Part shown: piece after piece, positions 9,479-18,920 of the stretch | Layout of the letters: each line of letters starts with the position of its first letter | Numbering within the stretch: the first letter of the stretch is position 1 | Source: Hyphomicrobium_A sp963726795 | GTDB taxonomy: Bacteria > Pseudomonadota > Alphaproteobacteria > Rhizobiales > Hyphomicrobiaceae | Direction of reading: 5' to 3' | Length of the DNA stretch: 64,000 bases | Assembly: GCA_963726795.1 (NCBI GenBank) | Contig: CAVSDD010000007.1 | Coordinates: 1 to 64,000 of the forward strand | Position numbers and translations under genes: made by a program | The notes under the pieces: generated by a model | What the model was told of the DNA's origin: nothing | Seen by the model: the letters and a program-made list of their open reading frames with translations, nothing else | The model's database searches: none

Positions 9479-11569
9479 TCATTTGTACCTGGCCCAGGCC
9501 GCCGTCGATGGATCTTCGAGGCTCACTCTGATCCCGCCATAGGCCGCGATGCCGAGGGTGTTGTAGCCCAGGACTTCCTGATACCGCTCGTCCAGCAGGT
9601 TTTCGACGCGTCCGAAAATCTCTGCCTGCGGACTCAGTTTGTAAGACGCCGCAGCGTTGACCAGCCAGTAGCTGCCCATCGTCACGACACCCGCCGGGAA
9701 GGTAGCGAAATCCGTGTCGTTCATCTCGCCGTTGTAGATGGCGGCAATGTTGAAATTCCCCCGCCCGCCGTCAAAGCTGTAGTTCGCATCGCCGCGCCCC
9801 GCATTTTTCGGGCGACGCACTTCTTCCGCGCCGGCCGGATCGGTTGCATTGAGGAAGGTGTAGGTCGCGCCCAGCGACAAACCGGCGAAAACCATAACGC
9901 GGCCTGAGAGTTCGACACCGCTGCGGTGACTGACGCCGGGCAAATTGATCAGAGTGGTTCCGAACCCTGCGATCTTGTCAGTGAGGTCCGCTTCGAAGTA
10001 GGTGACATCTATTGTTGCCCGGTCCTTCACGACAGTGATTTCGATGCCCGCATCCCAGCCGAAGGACTGCTCCGGAGTGAGGTTCGGATTGCCGACAAAT
10101 TCCCCGAGGATCGTACCGAACTGCTCGAACATGCCGGGAAGCGCGACGCTGGTACCTGCGCTCGCATGCGGCCGCACGCCGATCTCGTGGAGGTTGAGGG
10201 ACGCATCTGTGTGCCAAGTCGTGAAGTCGACGTAGTTGTCATTGTCGTCGCGGCGCACCGACCCGGCCAGAAAGAGGTGATCGAACAGGCCAAGCCGGTA
10301 CTCGCCGACGGTGGCGACGTAGCTGCGATGCCGTGCGAGGCCATCCGTGAAGGACGCTACCGGGGTGAACTCCTCGTCCTTTTTCTCGATGAACCCGCTG
10401 ACGCTGTGCTGAGCCTGCCCAAAACCCGGGGTGCTGAAGCGGTAGGTGGCGAGATAGGAGAATGTATTCGCAATCGAATCGTTGGTCGCGGTCCCGCCGA
10501 ACGGTCCTTCCGCGAAGTTGGAGTTGAACAGGGTGTTTCGATTGGCCTTGGCTAGTTGGGTGAACGCGCCGCCGAAGCTGTCCCAGCGGAGATTGAGGCC
10601 GCCAAGAAACAAGTCGTCTTCTGAGGTGTTAGCGGCGTCGATGGCGCTGTTGTGGGGCGATTGAGGACGCGGGCCGAACGTGTCGGCATCGGTGTTCGCG
10701 AACTTGTTCGATTTGCGCAAGGAGAAATCGAGAACCATGCCGGGCAGGAGGGTAGCGCCGCCGCGCACGTTCAGCGTCGAGTGCTGCCAGGGGTCATCTT
10801 CGGAGCCCCAGATGTCCCAGTTGAAATCGTTCTGCGCGCGATAGCCGGCACTCAAGGCAAGCCAGAACCGGTCGGTGCCTCCCGAGACCCGCGCCGAGAC
10901 ATCCTTGGTCCCGTAGCCGCCGAACTCAGTGCGGGCACTGGCCGCAATCGGCCCCTTGCCGCTCCTCGTGATCACGTTGATCACGCCGCCGATGGCTTTC
11001 GATCCGTAGATGCCACTCTGACCGCCGCGGATGACCTCGATCCGGTCGATGTCATCGGCCAGCAAATTCGACCAGTCAAACTCGTTGCTACTGGAGTTGG
11101 AGGCCTCGATGCCGTCGATCATGACGAGCGTATGATTGCCTTCGGCGCCGCGGATGCGGACCTGTATAAGGCCGCCAGCGCTGCCGGCCTGACTCACCTC
11201 GACGCCTGGTAGGCTGCGCAGCGCATCAGCCGCGGTGCGGATCTGCTGCGCTTTGAGTTCAGCCGCGGTGACAACAGAGACCGCTGTGCCGATGTGATCG
11301 GCGTCTACGCCCGTGACCGTTTGCGTGGCGGGGCGCGTATCCGGGACGGTATCGGCCTGTGTCGCCGGCTGCACGCTCTCCGAGGGGCCTGTCACCTTGT
11401 CGCCGCCTGAGGTGTCCTTCACGGTGACCTTCGGTTTGTCGACAGTCGCGCCCTCGACGACGACCGGAGGAAGCTCGGTCACGTCCTGAGCTAAGGCGGA
11501 CTGATCCATTAGGCAAAAGACAACAGAGACGGCAACGCAGAAACTGGATGGTTTTTGAACGCAATACAT
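9479..11569 (-). CDS. btuB: TonB-dependent outer-membrane cobalamin receptor (BtuB-like)
   Basis: Outer-membrane active transporter powered by TonB. The start at 11569 gives a signal peptide ending in ALAQ, a TonB-box-like stretch (ELPPVVVEG), a long Thr/Val/Pro linker, then a plug domain (VSVVTAAELKAQQIRTAADA, LRSLPGVEVSQ, VRIRGAEGNHTLVMIDGIE, IEVIRGGQSGIYGSKAIGGV) and a 22-strand barrel with a C-terminal NLLDERYQEV motif. About 697 residues, as expected. The cobalamin riboswitch in its leader supports corrinoid as substrate. A TTG/ATG further upstream in the same frame is less likely. Confidence 0.85.
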   Translation of the reverse strand: MYCVQKPSSFCVAVSVVFCLMDQSALAQDVTELPPVVVEGATVDKPKVTVKDTSGGDKVTGPSESVQPATQADTVPDTRPATQTVTGVDADHIGTAVSVVTAAELKAQQIRTAADALRSLPGVEVSQAGSAGGLIQVRIRGAEGNHTLVMIDGIEASNSSSNEFDWSNLLADDIDRIEVIRGGQSGIYGSKAIGGVINVITRSGKGPIAASARTEFGGYGTKDVSARVSGGTDRFWLALSAGYRAQNDFNWDIWGSEDDPWQHSTLNVRGGATLLPGMVLDFSLRKSNKFANTDADTFGPRPQSPHNSAIDAANTSEDDLFLGGLNLRWDSFGGAFTQLAKANRNTLFNSNFAEGPFGGTATNDSIANTFSYLATYRFSTPGFGQAQHSVSGFIEKKDEEFTPVASFTDGLARHRSYVATVGEYRLGLFDHLFLAGSVRRDDNDNYVDFTTWHTDASLNLHEIGVRPHASAGTSVALPGMFEQFGTILGEFVGNPNLTPEQSFGWDAGIEITVVKDRATIDVTYFEADLTDKIAGFGTTLINLPGVSHRSGVELSGRVMVFAGLSLGATYTFLNATDPAGAEEVRRPKNAGRGDANYSFDGGRGNFNIAAIYNGEMNDTDFATFPAGVVTMGSYWLVNAAASYKLSPQAEIFGRVENLLDERYQEVLGYNTLGIAAYGGIRVSLEDPSTAAWARYK

Positions 11570-11814
11570 GACACCCCGTCGCGGTTGATCGACGGGAGTA
11601 CGCAAGACTCGCCACACTCTGATGTTGCTGTTCGCCGCGACGGCCCCGGCGCCGCAGTAGCTGCGGCGGCGACTAAGCCCGCGTCACGAACTACAGATTT
11701 GTCAGAGGGTTATTGAGACCCAAGGCATGCCTGACGTAGCTCCCAATCGGTTGCACACATCAGCCGCCACTACGGGCTTATCCGTTCCACCGAGCGTCCC
11801 GCACGGCGAATGGG

Positions 11815-12030
11815 CGACTTGCGACGGCAGGTCTCCTGGCTCACGGCTCGGACGTCTCTCTCCAACCTTCCCGGCGTTCCAACGCGGAGCGCCAGTGGCA
11901 TATGCGGAGAGGACTTGCCGCTTACAGTTGCGGGAGCAGCCTCGGCTTCAATACGTCGCCGTATCTCACCGTGTTCCCTTTTCACCCGCAGCCCATTTGC
12001 ACGCGCCGCGAGAACCGTCACGCGCTTAAA
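11815..12030 (-). ncRNA. Cobalamin riboswitch (AdoCbl-type leader)
   Basis: On the minus strand the leader contains the conserved cobalamin-element blocks in order: GGGTGAAAAGGGAACACGG (complement of about 11965-11988), the CTGCTCCCGCAACTGTAAGC core (about 11919-11940), a GCCACTGG segment, and the terminal GAGCCAGGAGACCTGCC (complement of 11826-11842). It sits about 250 bases upstream of the BtuB-like receptor start. High corrinoid should shut off receptor expression. The 5' boundary is approximate. Confidence 0.93.
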
Positions 12031-12244
12031 GCGCAGCACCGCGCATGGATTGTCAATTACAAATTTTCCCTGCGCGTGCCCACTGCCTGGGTGCCGATGT
12101 AGACGAGGCGATGGCGGCCTCGAGAAGAAACCGCACAACCCACTCGTCGGTGCGTGAACGCGAGGCCACGCTGCGCGAAATTTTTCGAAGACGTGCCCTC
12201 TTAATTCGCGGAACCCGCAACGCATTGATTGCCGACCTCACCTG

Positions 12245-12730
12245 TCAACAAGACGACCGCTTCTTCGGCGATTTTTTAAGTTTCGTCGCCGAAGGATTGG
12301 CGCCGTGCTCGCCCGTGCATTCATCGTGCGACGCGAGAAGTTCAATAACCCGGCATTCGCGTATCCTGCGCTTGCCGCATTCGGTCAACATCCGCTTGAG
12401 GTCGGAGCGCAGCAGCTGAAGGCGCGCGATCTTGCTTTCAATGTCGGTGAGGTGGGCCTGAGCGATCGCGTCCGCCTCCGCGCACGGACGCTGCGGCTCG
12501 TCGGCCAATTCCAGGAGTTCGCGAACGGCATCAACTTCAAATCCGAGTTCGCGAGCGTGGCGGATAAACGCGAGCCGCTTCACATCTTTGCCTGTGTAGG
12601 TGCGCCTGTTTGCACCCGTGCGGTGGGGAGCCGGCAAGAGATCGACGCTTTCATAATAGCGGATGGTCGGCACCTTGACGCCGGTCTCCTGCGCTAATTC
12701 TCCAATCGTAATCGGCGTTTGCGCGCTCAC
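12245..12730 (-). CDS. MerR-family metal-responsive regulator (CadR/ZntR/PbrR-like)
   Basis: 161 residues. The winged helix-turn-helix (ITIGELAQETGVKVPTIRYY, ESVDLLPAP) is followed by the dimerisation helix (TDIESKIARLQLLRSDLKRM). Cys residues at PCAEADA, ECGKR, RECRV and DECTGEH fit a divalent-metal or lead sensor with a metal loop between two protomers. The lysine-rich tail ends RSSC. The start is supported by AAGAGG seven bases upstream. It is divergent from the CDF exporter and should activate the promoter between them by DNA untwisting. Confidence 0.88.
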   Translation of the reverse strand: MSAQTPITIGELAQETGVKVPTIRYYESVDLLPAPHRTGANRRTYTGKDVKRLAFIRHARELGFEVDAVRELLELADEPQRPCAEADAIAQAHLTDIESKIARLQLLRSDLKRMLTECGKRRIRECRVIELLASHDECTGEHGANPSATKLKKSPKKRSSC

Positions 12731-12743
12731 ATCAATAAACCTC

Positions 12744-12774
12744 TTGATCCTCTAGTCACTAGAGCATGTAGCGT
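12744..12774 (+). promoter_or_regulatory. MerR-type promoter/operator for the CDF exporter
   Basis: A -35 box TTGATC (12744-12749) and a -10-like TAGCGT (12769-12774) are separated by 19 bases. The spacer begins with a perfect dyad CTCTAGT-C-ACTAGAG (12750-12764). Over-long spacing with a dyad between the boxes is the hallmark of MerR-activated promoters. The site lies between the divergent merR-type and CDF genes and is oriented towards the exporter. Confidence 0.85.
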
Positions 12775-12806
12775 GCAAGGAGGTAAGATCAAGGGAGCTG
12801 CCCGTT

Positions 12807-13493
12807 ATGCCATCCTGCGAGAAAGAAGCCTGCGGCTGCTCCGGCAATCCGCGTTTCGACGGCATGGATCCGCGCTACAAGGCGGTGCTGTGGACCGTCA
12901 TCGCCCTGAACGGCGTGATGTTCGTCGTCGAGCTTACCGCGGGGCGGATCTCCGGCTCCCAGGCCCTGCAGGCCGATGCGCTGGATTTTCTCGGCGACAC
13001 GCTCACCTACGGTATCAGCCTCGCCGTCATCGGCGCGTCGTTGACCACACGCGCGAGCGCGGCTCTGTTCAAAGGGCTCAGTCTCTCGGCCATGGGGCTA
13101 TGGGTATTCGGGTCGACCGCGTACCAGCTTCTCATCCTCGGTTTGCCGCGTGCCGAGATCATGGGCAGCGTCGGCCTGCTTGCCCTCGCGGCTAATCTCG
13201 CAAGCGTCCTGCTGCTGCTCCGCTACAAAGACGGGGACGCGAATGTGCGCTCTGTCTGGCTGTGCTCCCGTAACGACGCCATCGGCAATGTCGCCGTGAT
13301 GCTGGCCGCCATCAGCGTCTGGGCAACCGCCAGCGCGTGGCCGGACCTTATCGTCGCTGCGATCATGGCGGGGCTGTTCCTTTACTCATCCTTCCAGATC
13401 ATCGCGCAGTCGCGCGCCGAGTTCGCCGAGGCCGCCGGAACTTCCGGCGGCTGGAATCACGAGAGTCGTGTGAGTTCAAACCCCGGACGTTAA
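12807..13493 (+). CDS. CDF-family cation exporter
   Basis: Cation diffusion facilitator, 228 residues, proton-coupled metal exporter of the inner membrane. TM1 begins KAVLWTVIALNGVMFVVEL; the metal site residues are seen in QALQADALDFLGDTLTYG (TM2) and SRNDAIGNVAV (TM5, N-D replacing the usual H-D). A short N-terminal CEKEACGC cluster could bind metal. No long cytoplasmic C-terminal domain is present; the tail after AEFAEAAG looks unrelated and may be altered by the neighbouring integration region. Controlled by the divergent MerR-type regulator. Confidence 0.85.
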   Translation: MPSCEKEACGCSGNPRFDGMDPRYKAVLWTVIALNGVMFVVELTAGRISGSQALQADALDFLGDTLTYGISLAVIGASLTTRASAALFKGLSLSAMGLWVFGSTAYQLLILGLPRAEIMGSVGLLALAANLASVLLLLRYKDGDANVRSVWLCSRNDAIGNVAVMLAAISVWATASAWPDLIVAAIMAGLFLYSSFQIIAQSRAEFAEAAGTSGGWNHESRVSSNPGR

Positions 13494-13917
13494 AAGATAT
13501 TAGGCTTGCCCCCGATTACCCCCGTCTGGAATTCGTGGTCATAAGGCTTGGATCTCTATTGCGGTCGCGTCACAACGAATGTGCGAATGTACGCATCGCT
13601 GTCTGCTTAGTCATGAGCACGCGTCGAGCCATCGGCAACTTCGACCGTTCCTCTCCGAACAACGGACGTGCCGAGCGACGGCGATAGCTTCGCCAAGCTA
13701 AGCGCGACCGACTTCCGTTTTTGGGACCAAGCGGACGTCGACCGTCACGGCGAGAGATAAGCCGACGAGGTCGGCTTCTGGAACTTCAGGCCTTCATCCT
13801 GCTGGCGACTAGTCAATTGCAGGCGTTAAATCTCTGCAAATAAAACACTATTGCTCATAATGTTGCATTTCCCGAAATACTCAATAATCTCGACCGAGTT
13901 ATCTACACGGAAATGCT
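13494..13917 (+). other. Intergenic boundary of the integration region
   Basis: No convincing gene. A GTTCAAA-containing stretch near 13470-13490 recalls a tRNA T-arm, but the stem does not pair. The second half becomes A+T richer towards the first recombinase. No repeat shared with the far side of the island was found by eye. Confidence 0.4.
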
Positions 13918-14622
13918 TTGATTTATTTTCACCTCCGCCAAGGCTCTAAAACTAATCGAAGATCCCGCTGCAACACTTTGAGCAAGACTGTTGCACGCGG
14001 CAGCGCGGCACCGACAGTTAGCATCAGCAGTTCGGTTCTGAGATGTCGAGGCCAGAGGAAGTACCTAACTCGCGCAGAACGCGAGTTGCTCGTTCAAGCA
14101 ATCCAAAAACTCAAGCCGCCTCTATCTGCTTTGCTTGGCGTCCTGTTATGGAGCGGTGCCAGGATCAGCGAAGTCTTGTCACTCCGAGCCAACGACTTCG
14201 ATCTTGCCGAAAGCACGGTTATTTTGCGGACGCTCAAGCGTCGGCGCCCGCACTCACGCGAGGTGCCACTTCCACGAGATCTCATGCTTGGTCTCGAAAG
14301 CGTCTTCGAGCTCAGCGTCAAGCAGTCGGATCCGGATCGCTGCGCCGACCGCCTTTTCACTTGTTCGCGATCAACAGCGTGGCGGCTCGTGAAACAAGTT
14401 TGTCACCAGCAGCAGATATGCGGACTCGCGGCATCTCCAAAAGGATTCCGCCATGGATTTGGCGTTGGAACCATTCAAGCGGGCGTGCCTGTCACGCTCG
14501 TTCAAAAATGGCTTGGCCACGCACGTTTGAGCACGACCGCCATCTATACCGATGTCGTCGGCGCCGAAGAGCGAGCCTTTGCTGAGAGGTTTTGGTCGCA
14601 CTCCAAGACCCAGACGAAGTGA
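13918..14622 (+). CDS. Tyrosine recombinase/integrase (short type)
   Basis: Catalytic domain of a tyrosine site-specific recombinase of about 180-230 residues. GARISEVLSL holds the first Arg, TLKRRRPHSREVPLP the Lys, PKGFRHGFGVG the His/Arg pair region, WLGHARLSTTAIY the second His and the nucleophile Tyr. The first ~45 residues are atypical and the true start may be internal, near the RKYLTRAERELL segment. This short family is frequent on plasmids and islands. First of four recombinase genes in a row. Confidence 0.8.
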   Translation: MIYFHLRQGSKTNRRSRCNTLSKTVARGSAAPTVSISSSVLRCRGQRKYLTRAERELLVQAIQKLKPPLSALLGVLLWSGARISEVLSLRANDFDLAESTVILRTLKRRRPHSREVPLPRDLMLGLESVFELSVKQSDPDRCADRLFTCSRSTAWRLVKQVCHQQQICGLAASPKGFRHGFGVGTIQAGVPVTLVQKWLGHARLSTTAIYTDVVGAEERAFAERFWSHSKTQTK

Positions 14623-14725
14623 ACGTAGGCTCGAATGATCCAGCACTGCAGTAACCTAGGCGGGCAATCCGCGCGCCATATCGGGATCCCAAATGCAATC
14701 GTGGCGCCAGATTCGGAGTCAGGTC

Positions 14726-15928
14726 ATGCGGATGAGAGGGCCTCGGCGAAAGAGCGGATTGCCGCCGTATGTAGCGAAGCACATCGTTAAGGGTCGACCT
14801 TATTACTACTACCGTCGGCAAGGCGCTCAAAAGGTGTGCATTAGTCTGAAGGGTGATCCGTATGACAGAGACGGAAAACCGATTGAAGAATGGTGGACGG
14901 CGTATCGGGAGGCATCAGGCATAGACGGATTGAGTGGACTGACCTATGCACCGCCCGGCACGTTCGGCGCGCTCGTTGCGGATTACAAAGCGTCGCCCAA
15001 ATGGAAAAGCCTGGCGGAAAGTACCCGCGAGTGTTGGATCCGGCATCTAAGCGTCATCGAAGAGGAGTGGGGCGAGCGACGGGTCCGGCACGTCGATGCA
15101 AAACGAGTGTTGGAACTGCGCGATAAGTTCCAGAACAGGCCGGCGACGGCAAACAATCTGGTGCGGTGCCTATCCGCCGTTTTGAGTTTCGGCGTACCCC
15201 GCAATTATCTTGCGCGCAATCCGTGCTTCGGTGTTCCCGACTTGAAGTTCGGCGGAGGCAAGCCTTACGACCCCTGGCCAGATTGGGCTGTCGAAACTTT
15301 CAAGGAATTCGCCTGCCCGCGCCTGTGGGAGGCGGTTGCTGTCGGGTATTACACGGGGCAGAGGCTGGGCGACTGTCTGGCGATGCGTCACACGGACGTA
15401 GAAGACGGGTTCGTGAAGGTCGTGCAAGAGAAGACCGGTAAGGAACTGACGGTAGCCTTGCACCCGAAACTGCAGGTCATCCTCGCCAAGGCGCCTAAGA
15501 CCGCAGACACACTCCTCGTCAGCCGCGAAGGAAAGGCATGGACGCGCGACGGTTTCAAAACAGCTATGAGGCGGCAAATGAAGCGTCCGTCCATGGCAGT
15601 TTTGGCGACGGAGCGGCTAGTCTTCCACGGTCTCAGAAAATCAGCGGTCGTGAGACTTTTGGAGTGTGGCTGCTCGGTTGCGGAAGTGATGTCGATCACC
15701 GGCCAAGCGATGGACATGGTGGAACACTACGGACGGAAAATAAACCAGAGGCGGCTATCTGCCCAAGGCATCGCGCGGCTTTTCGCAGCTGAGACTTCTG
15801 CAGAAGAAGAAAAGCGAAAACAGTCTCTGGCCAGTGACTGGCGTGATCGTCATACGTGCGAGCCCGCCAAATTTGAAATCGCACCAGACGATAGTTGGGA
15901 CGACTCGGCGCGACGCTTTTTGACCTAG
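14726..15928 (+). CDS. Tyrosine recombinase/integrase (phage type)
   Basis: About 400 residues; ATG at 14726 is chosen because GGAG lies 7 bases upstream, although the frame is open from 14693. An N-terminal DNA-binding region (GRPYYYYRRQGAQ, AESTRECWIRHLSVIEEEWG) precedes a catalytic domain with GQRLGDCLAM (Arg), KTGKELTVAL (Lys), FHGLRKSAVVRL (His-x-x-Arg), TGQAMDMVEHY (Gln where His/Trp is usual, then Tyr). Probably integrates or formerly integrated a genomic island here. Confidence 0.85.
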   Translation: MRMRGPRRKSGLPPYVAKHIVKGRPYYYYRRQGAQKVCISLKGDPYDRDGKPIEEWWTAYREASGIDGLSGLTYAPPGTFGALVADYKASPKWKSLAESTRECWIRHLSVIEEEWGERRVRHVDAKRVLELRDKFQNRPATANNLVRCLSAVLSFGVPRNYLARNPCFGVPDLKFGGGKPYDPWPDWAVETFKEFACPRLWEAVAVGYYTGQRLGDCLAMRHTDVEDGFVKVVQEKTGKELTVALHPKLQVILAKAPKTADTLLVSREGKAWTRDGFKTAMRRQMKRPSMAVLATERLVFHGLRKSAVVRLLECGCSVAEVMSITGQAMDMVEHYGRKINQRRLSAQGIARLFAAETSAEEEKRKQSLASDWRDRHTCEPAKFEIAPDDSWDDSARRFLT

Positions 15929-16559
15929 TTATCGGCCGCGCCATCGCTGCCCCTGCCGTAGCCCTCGCAAAATTCAGTGTGCGCGCGTCCGAGTGCCCCG
16001 CGTTCTATGCATCGTGGAATGGGTGACCCCTTTACCTCCGGTGGCCCTACCTAAGTCGCGGGAAGGTCTTGGAATTTTTTTCCAGTCGACCGAATTCGAA
16101 CGATTGGTTCGACGGACACCTGCTTCGGGAGCAAGGGGTCAGCTACAAAAGTAAGGGGTCGAACGGTGAGCATGATTTCGATATCCACGCCGGTAGAGGA
16201 AAATAATTCCTATCCGCTCCTACAAGGTGCCGTGAGGCGCATCGAGGCAATGTGCATACCGGCGAATGGCTGGAGAGAAGTGGGGCGACGCAGACGCGAT
16301 GCCGCGTGGGCGGAGTCGCTCGGAGGCGTGAACTGCGGGCGATCGTCGGCCATCTCCGATCCGAGATGCGCGATCAAGGATATGAACTCGCCAGCGTGTT
16401 CAAGGGCAGCGCGAACCTGCCCATACGGAAATTCCCAGTCTCTGCCAGTTACGCACTCCTTCCCGAATTCCAAATTCGCACCTGGCCACATGCGTTGACG
16501 TCGCATCTCCGTGGACAACAGAGACTGCTGATGGACACCAAGGCAGCCAAACCACTTTC
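15929..16559 (+). other. Non-coding stretch with repeats between recombinases
   Basis: No gene supported. Includes the repeats at 16024-16160 and a run of seven T after GGAA at 16071-16080. Open frames on both strands from 16166 to about 16560 have no recognisable domain and are probably chance. Confidence 0.4.
16024..16160. repeat. AAGGGGTC repeats, possible mobile-element remnant
   Basis: TGACCCCTT at 16024-16032 is the inverted copy of AAGGGGTCA at 16133-16141, and AAGGGGTC recurs in direct orientation at 16153-16160. The 118-base segment between the inverted copies encodes nothing. The pattern fits ends of a lost insertion element or recombinase sites; I cannot name the family. Confidence 0.4.
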
Positions 16560-17566
16560 CAAACGCAGATCGAGAATTCCTCGACCGCTGCTCCGTCAGG
16601 CCGCCGCACCTTTCAGCAGGCCTTCGGAGAATTTCTCGACCGCCTGCGGGAGACTGGACTGAGCGTTAAAAGCGTCACGCAATGGCAGAACTCGATTGGA
16701 ACCTACGTGTCGCCTGTCCTTGGCGGCCTTGGCATCGCGGAGATCGAGCACGAGCACGTGGTCGCGGTCGCTGGAACCCATCTGGAACTGCAAGGCGGAG
16801 ACGGCATCGCGTATCCTGCAGAGGCTGAAGAGGCTTTTTGATGCGGAGATCGAGCAGGGACATCGTCGCGCACATAACCCTTGCCGGAATGCCAGGCTCG
16901 CCCTCGGCGCACAGTTAAAGATCGTAGAACCGCACGTGGCGCTGCCGCTTTCAGAGCTCGGCGCCTTCGTCCTCCGACTGCGCGACAGCCGCAGTGAGCG
17001 GATCACCAGGCTCGCCTTCGAGATGCTCATTCTCACTGCGGCGCGGCCGATCGAAATCCGGGAAGCCCGCAAAGCCGAGCTCGACCTCGACGCGGCAATT
17101 TGGACGATTCCGGCGGAGCGAATGAAGATGGGGCGTAAGCAAAAGCTGCGGCACGCGATTTCGCTCCTGCCCCGTTGCATTGAGATTTGCGCGGAGACAA
17201 TCGCGGTGACCGCGTCGAGCCCGTGGCTGTTTCCGTCAGCGCGCAACGAGCCGCTATCGGACATGACCTTCACCAAGGTGCTGCGGGACCTCGGCCTCGG
17301 CGATCACGCCGACGTGCACGGATTTCGCGCGACGTTCGCCGCCTGGTGCAAGGAAACCGGCATTCCTGGCGCCGCTCTGCGATGCCATCCTCGGGCGCGG
17401 AAAGTTTGCTGGGCCCTGGTGGGAAGAAAGCAAGCGCAGGGTCCTGGCGCACTGGTCCGACTTCATCACGTCGGAATCGACGGTGACGCACGAGCAGAAG
17501 CTCGACCGCCTGGCGCACGCCAGATTGATCTTCGCGCGGCACAGGACCGCCCGGGGCTAGGAAGAT
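16560..17566 (+). pseudogene. P4-type integrase, degraded
   Basis: Segments of a P4/DUF4102-family integrase are spread over frames: core-binding part with FLDRLRETGLSVKSVTQWQN and YVSPVLGGLGIAEIEHEHVV, then ETASRILQRLKRLFDAEIEQ, then the catalytic start ILTAARPIEIREARKAELDL and SDMTFTKVLRDLG with VHGFRATFAAW. Frame breaks lie near 16780 and 17380. The N-terminal arm is missing, and the Tyr motif is not found; the residual frame to 17566 ends in HRTARG. Inactive copy. Confidence 0.65.
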
Positions 17567-18650
17567 CGAGCGCGGATGCCGGCAGAGATGCAGAAACGGA
17601 GCAACGCAGAAAGAGCAGGTTTCTCCAGGGGTGCGCATGGCGGCCTAATGATCGTGGCAATGCAGGCGTAACGGCCGACGCGGTGCGATCGTGAACCGAT
17701 ACTGGCCTGCAGGACGGTCGACAGTCGCGAAGCCAGCGGCACTGAAGTCGGTCTGGCTGGTCACGCTCAGGTACGTCGCAGCGTCAGGGCCAAGCGCCTG
17801 CAGTTTCACGCTGCCACGCTGAACATCGCCACGACTGCCGTCGCGTACTGGCCGCCGATGAAGCGCCCATTTTCAAACCAAAACGGAATTCCGCACTCTC
17901 CCAAGAGCCCTCGGTTTGGGACAGACCGCTTCTCGGCAAAATCCCCAAACAATTCCCAAACCACGACGCAGGACTCCCCAGGTGCCCGCGAATAATCTTG
18001 GCGACAACGGCTTTGCCAAATTCCGCGGACTGACCGGCGAAGCGCCGGCAGCAGCGAAGAAGGATTTTCCCAATGACCGATCAAGCCAACTTTGTCTTTT
18101 ATCACGACCCTGCGGCGACCAAGAGCAACCGGCGGCCGCCCAATCTCCTCGACTTCAATACCGGCCTGCCGACGACTCCTCCGTCGGCAGCATCGCGCTT
18201 TGGGGCGCCCGAACACCGACGGCAAATCTGCACGCGCCCGGCAACGCATCACGAAATGCTTCGCATGCCAGGCATTGGGTGCGATCGTCCGAAGCGAGAG
18301 GCAGCGGCCGCATCGCACGGATGCAGTATTTCGCTGCAAGGCGCGAGCGGCGGGCGAGGTCTAAATCGACCTGCAGTTGGATGCCGCGATCACTGCTCGC
18401 ACTTGGGGCGCGAGTTCATAATTCATGCATGCGGCAAATAATGGCGAATACGTTCGCGCGTTATTGCGTTGGGTGGCCAGAGAGACCTGCAGCGGTAAAC
18501 CTGCATGGATAACGGCATTGTGACCTACGCAGGTTTTACCCTAACGACGCCGGATTACTCCGCGAGGACACGGTGCTAAATAATGGTTTGCAAAGCGGAT
18601 TTAGAACTCCAGTGTCGTGATCAACAGACCAAACTCGACCGAGCGAGAGC
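17567..18650 (+). other. Gene-free island DNA
   Basis: About 1.1 kb without a supported gene. GGTTTGGGA (17913-17921) and TCCCAAACC (17954-17962) form an inverted pair. The 12-base word AATTCCCAAACC here (17951-17962) recurs at 19957-19968 inside the last integrase. An open frame around 17880-18000 may be the decayed tail of another integrase. The final 100 bases are A+T richer and should hold the promoter for the excisionase-like gene. Confidence 0.4.
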
Positions 18651-18920
18651 ATGCCAAAAAAGTCTATAGTGGCCGCACGACTGCCCGTCAGGCGTGGGCT
18701 CGATGAGAGCGAGGCAGCAGTCTACCTATCGCTATCGCCTAGTTTCTTTCGCAAACTCGTGGCGCGGCGAGCTATGCCGAGGCCGCGTCTCGCTGACGGC
18801 CGACGCATTTGGGACATTGAAGAGCTGGATCTCGCATTCAAAACCCTACCTCGAGAGGATGGCGATGGTGACATCGCCTTTGTCGCCGCTCAGAACGACA
18901 GTTGGGCTGATTACAAGTGA
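18651..18920 (+). CDS. Excisionase/AlpA-like helix-turn-helix protein
   Basis: 89 residues with a MerR-like winged HTH of the excisionase/AlpA type: LDESEAAVYLSLSPSFFRKL, then RRAMPRPRLADGRRIWDIEE and a short acidic tail. Such proteins steer the partner integrase towards excision or regulate it. Its TGA overlaps the GTG start of the following integrase (GTGA), so the two are translationally coupled and probably form one module. Confidence 0.75.
   Translation: MPKKSIVAARLPVRRGLDESEAAVYLSLSPSFFRKLVARRAMPRPRLADGRRIWDIEELDLAFKTLPREDGDGDIAFVAAQNDSWADYK

Noticed and set aside
13455..13500. tRNA-like GTTCAAA stretch at the edge of the integration region
   Set aside because: The flanking bases do not form a T-stem and no acceptor or anticodon arm can be built.
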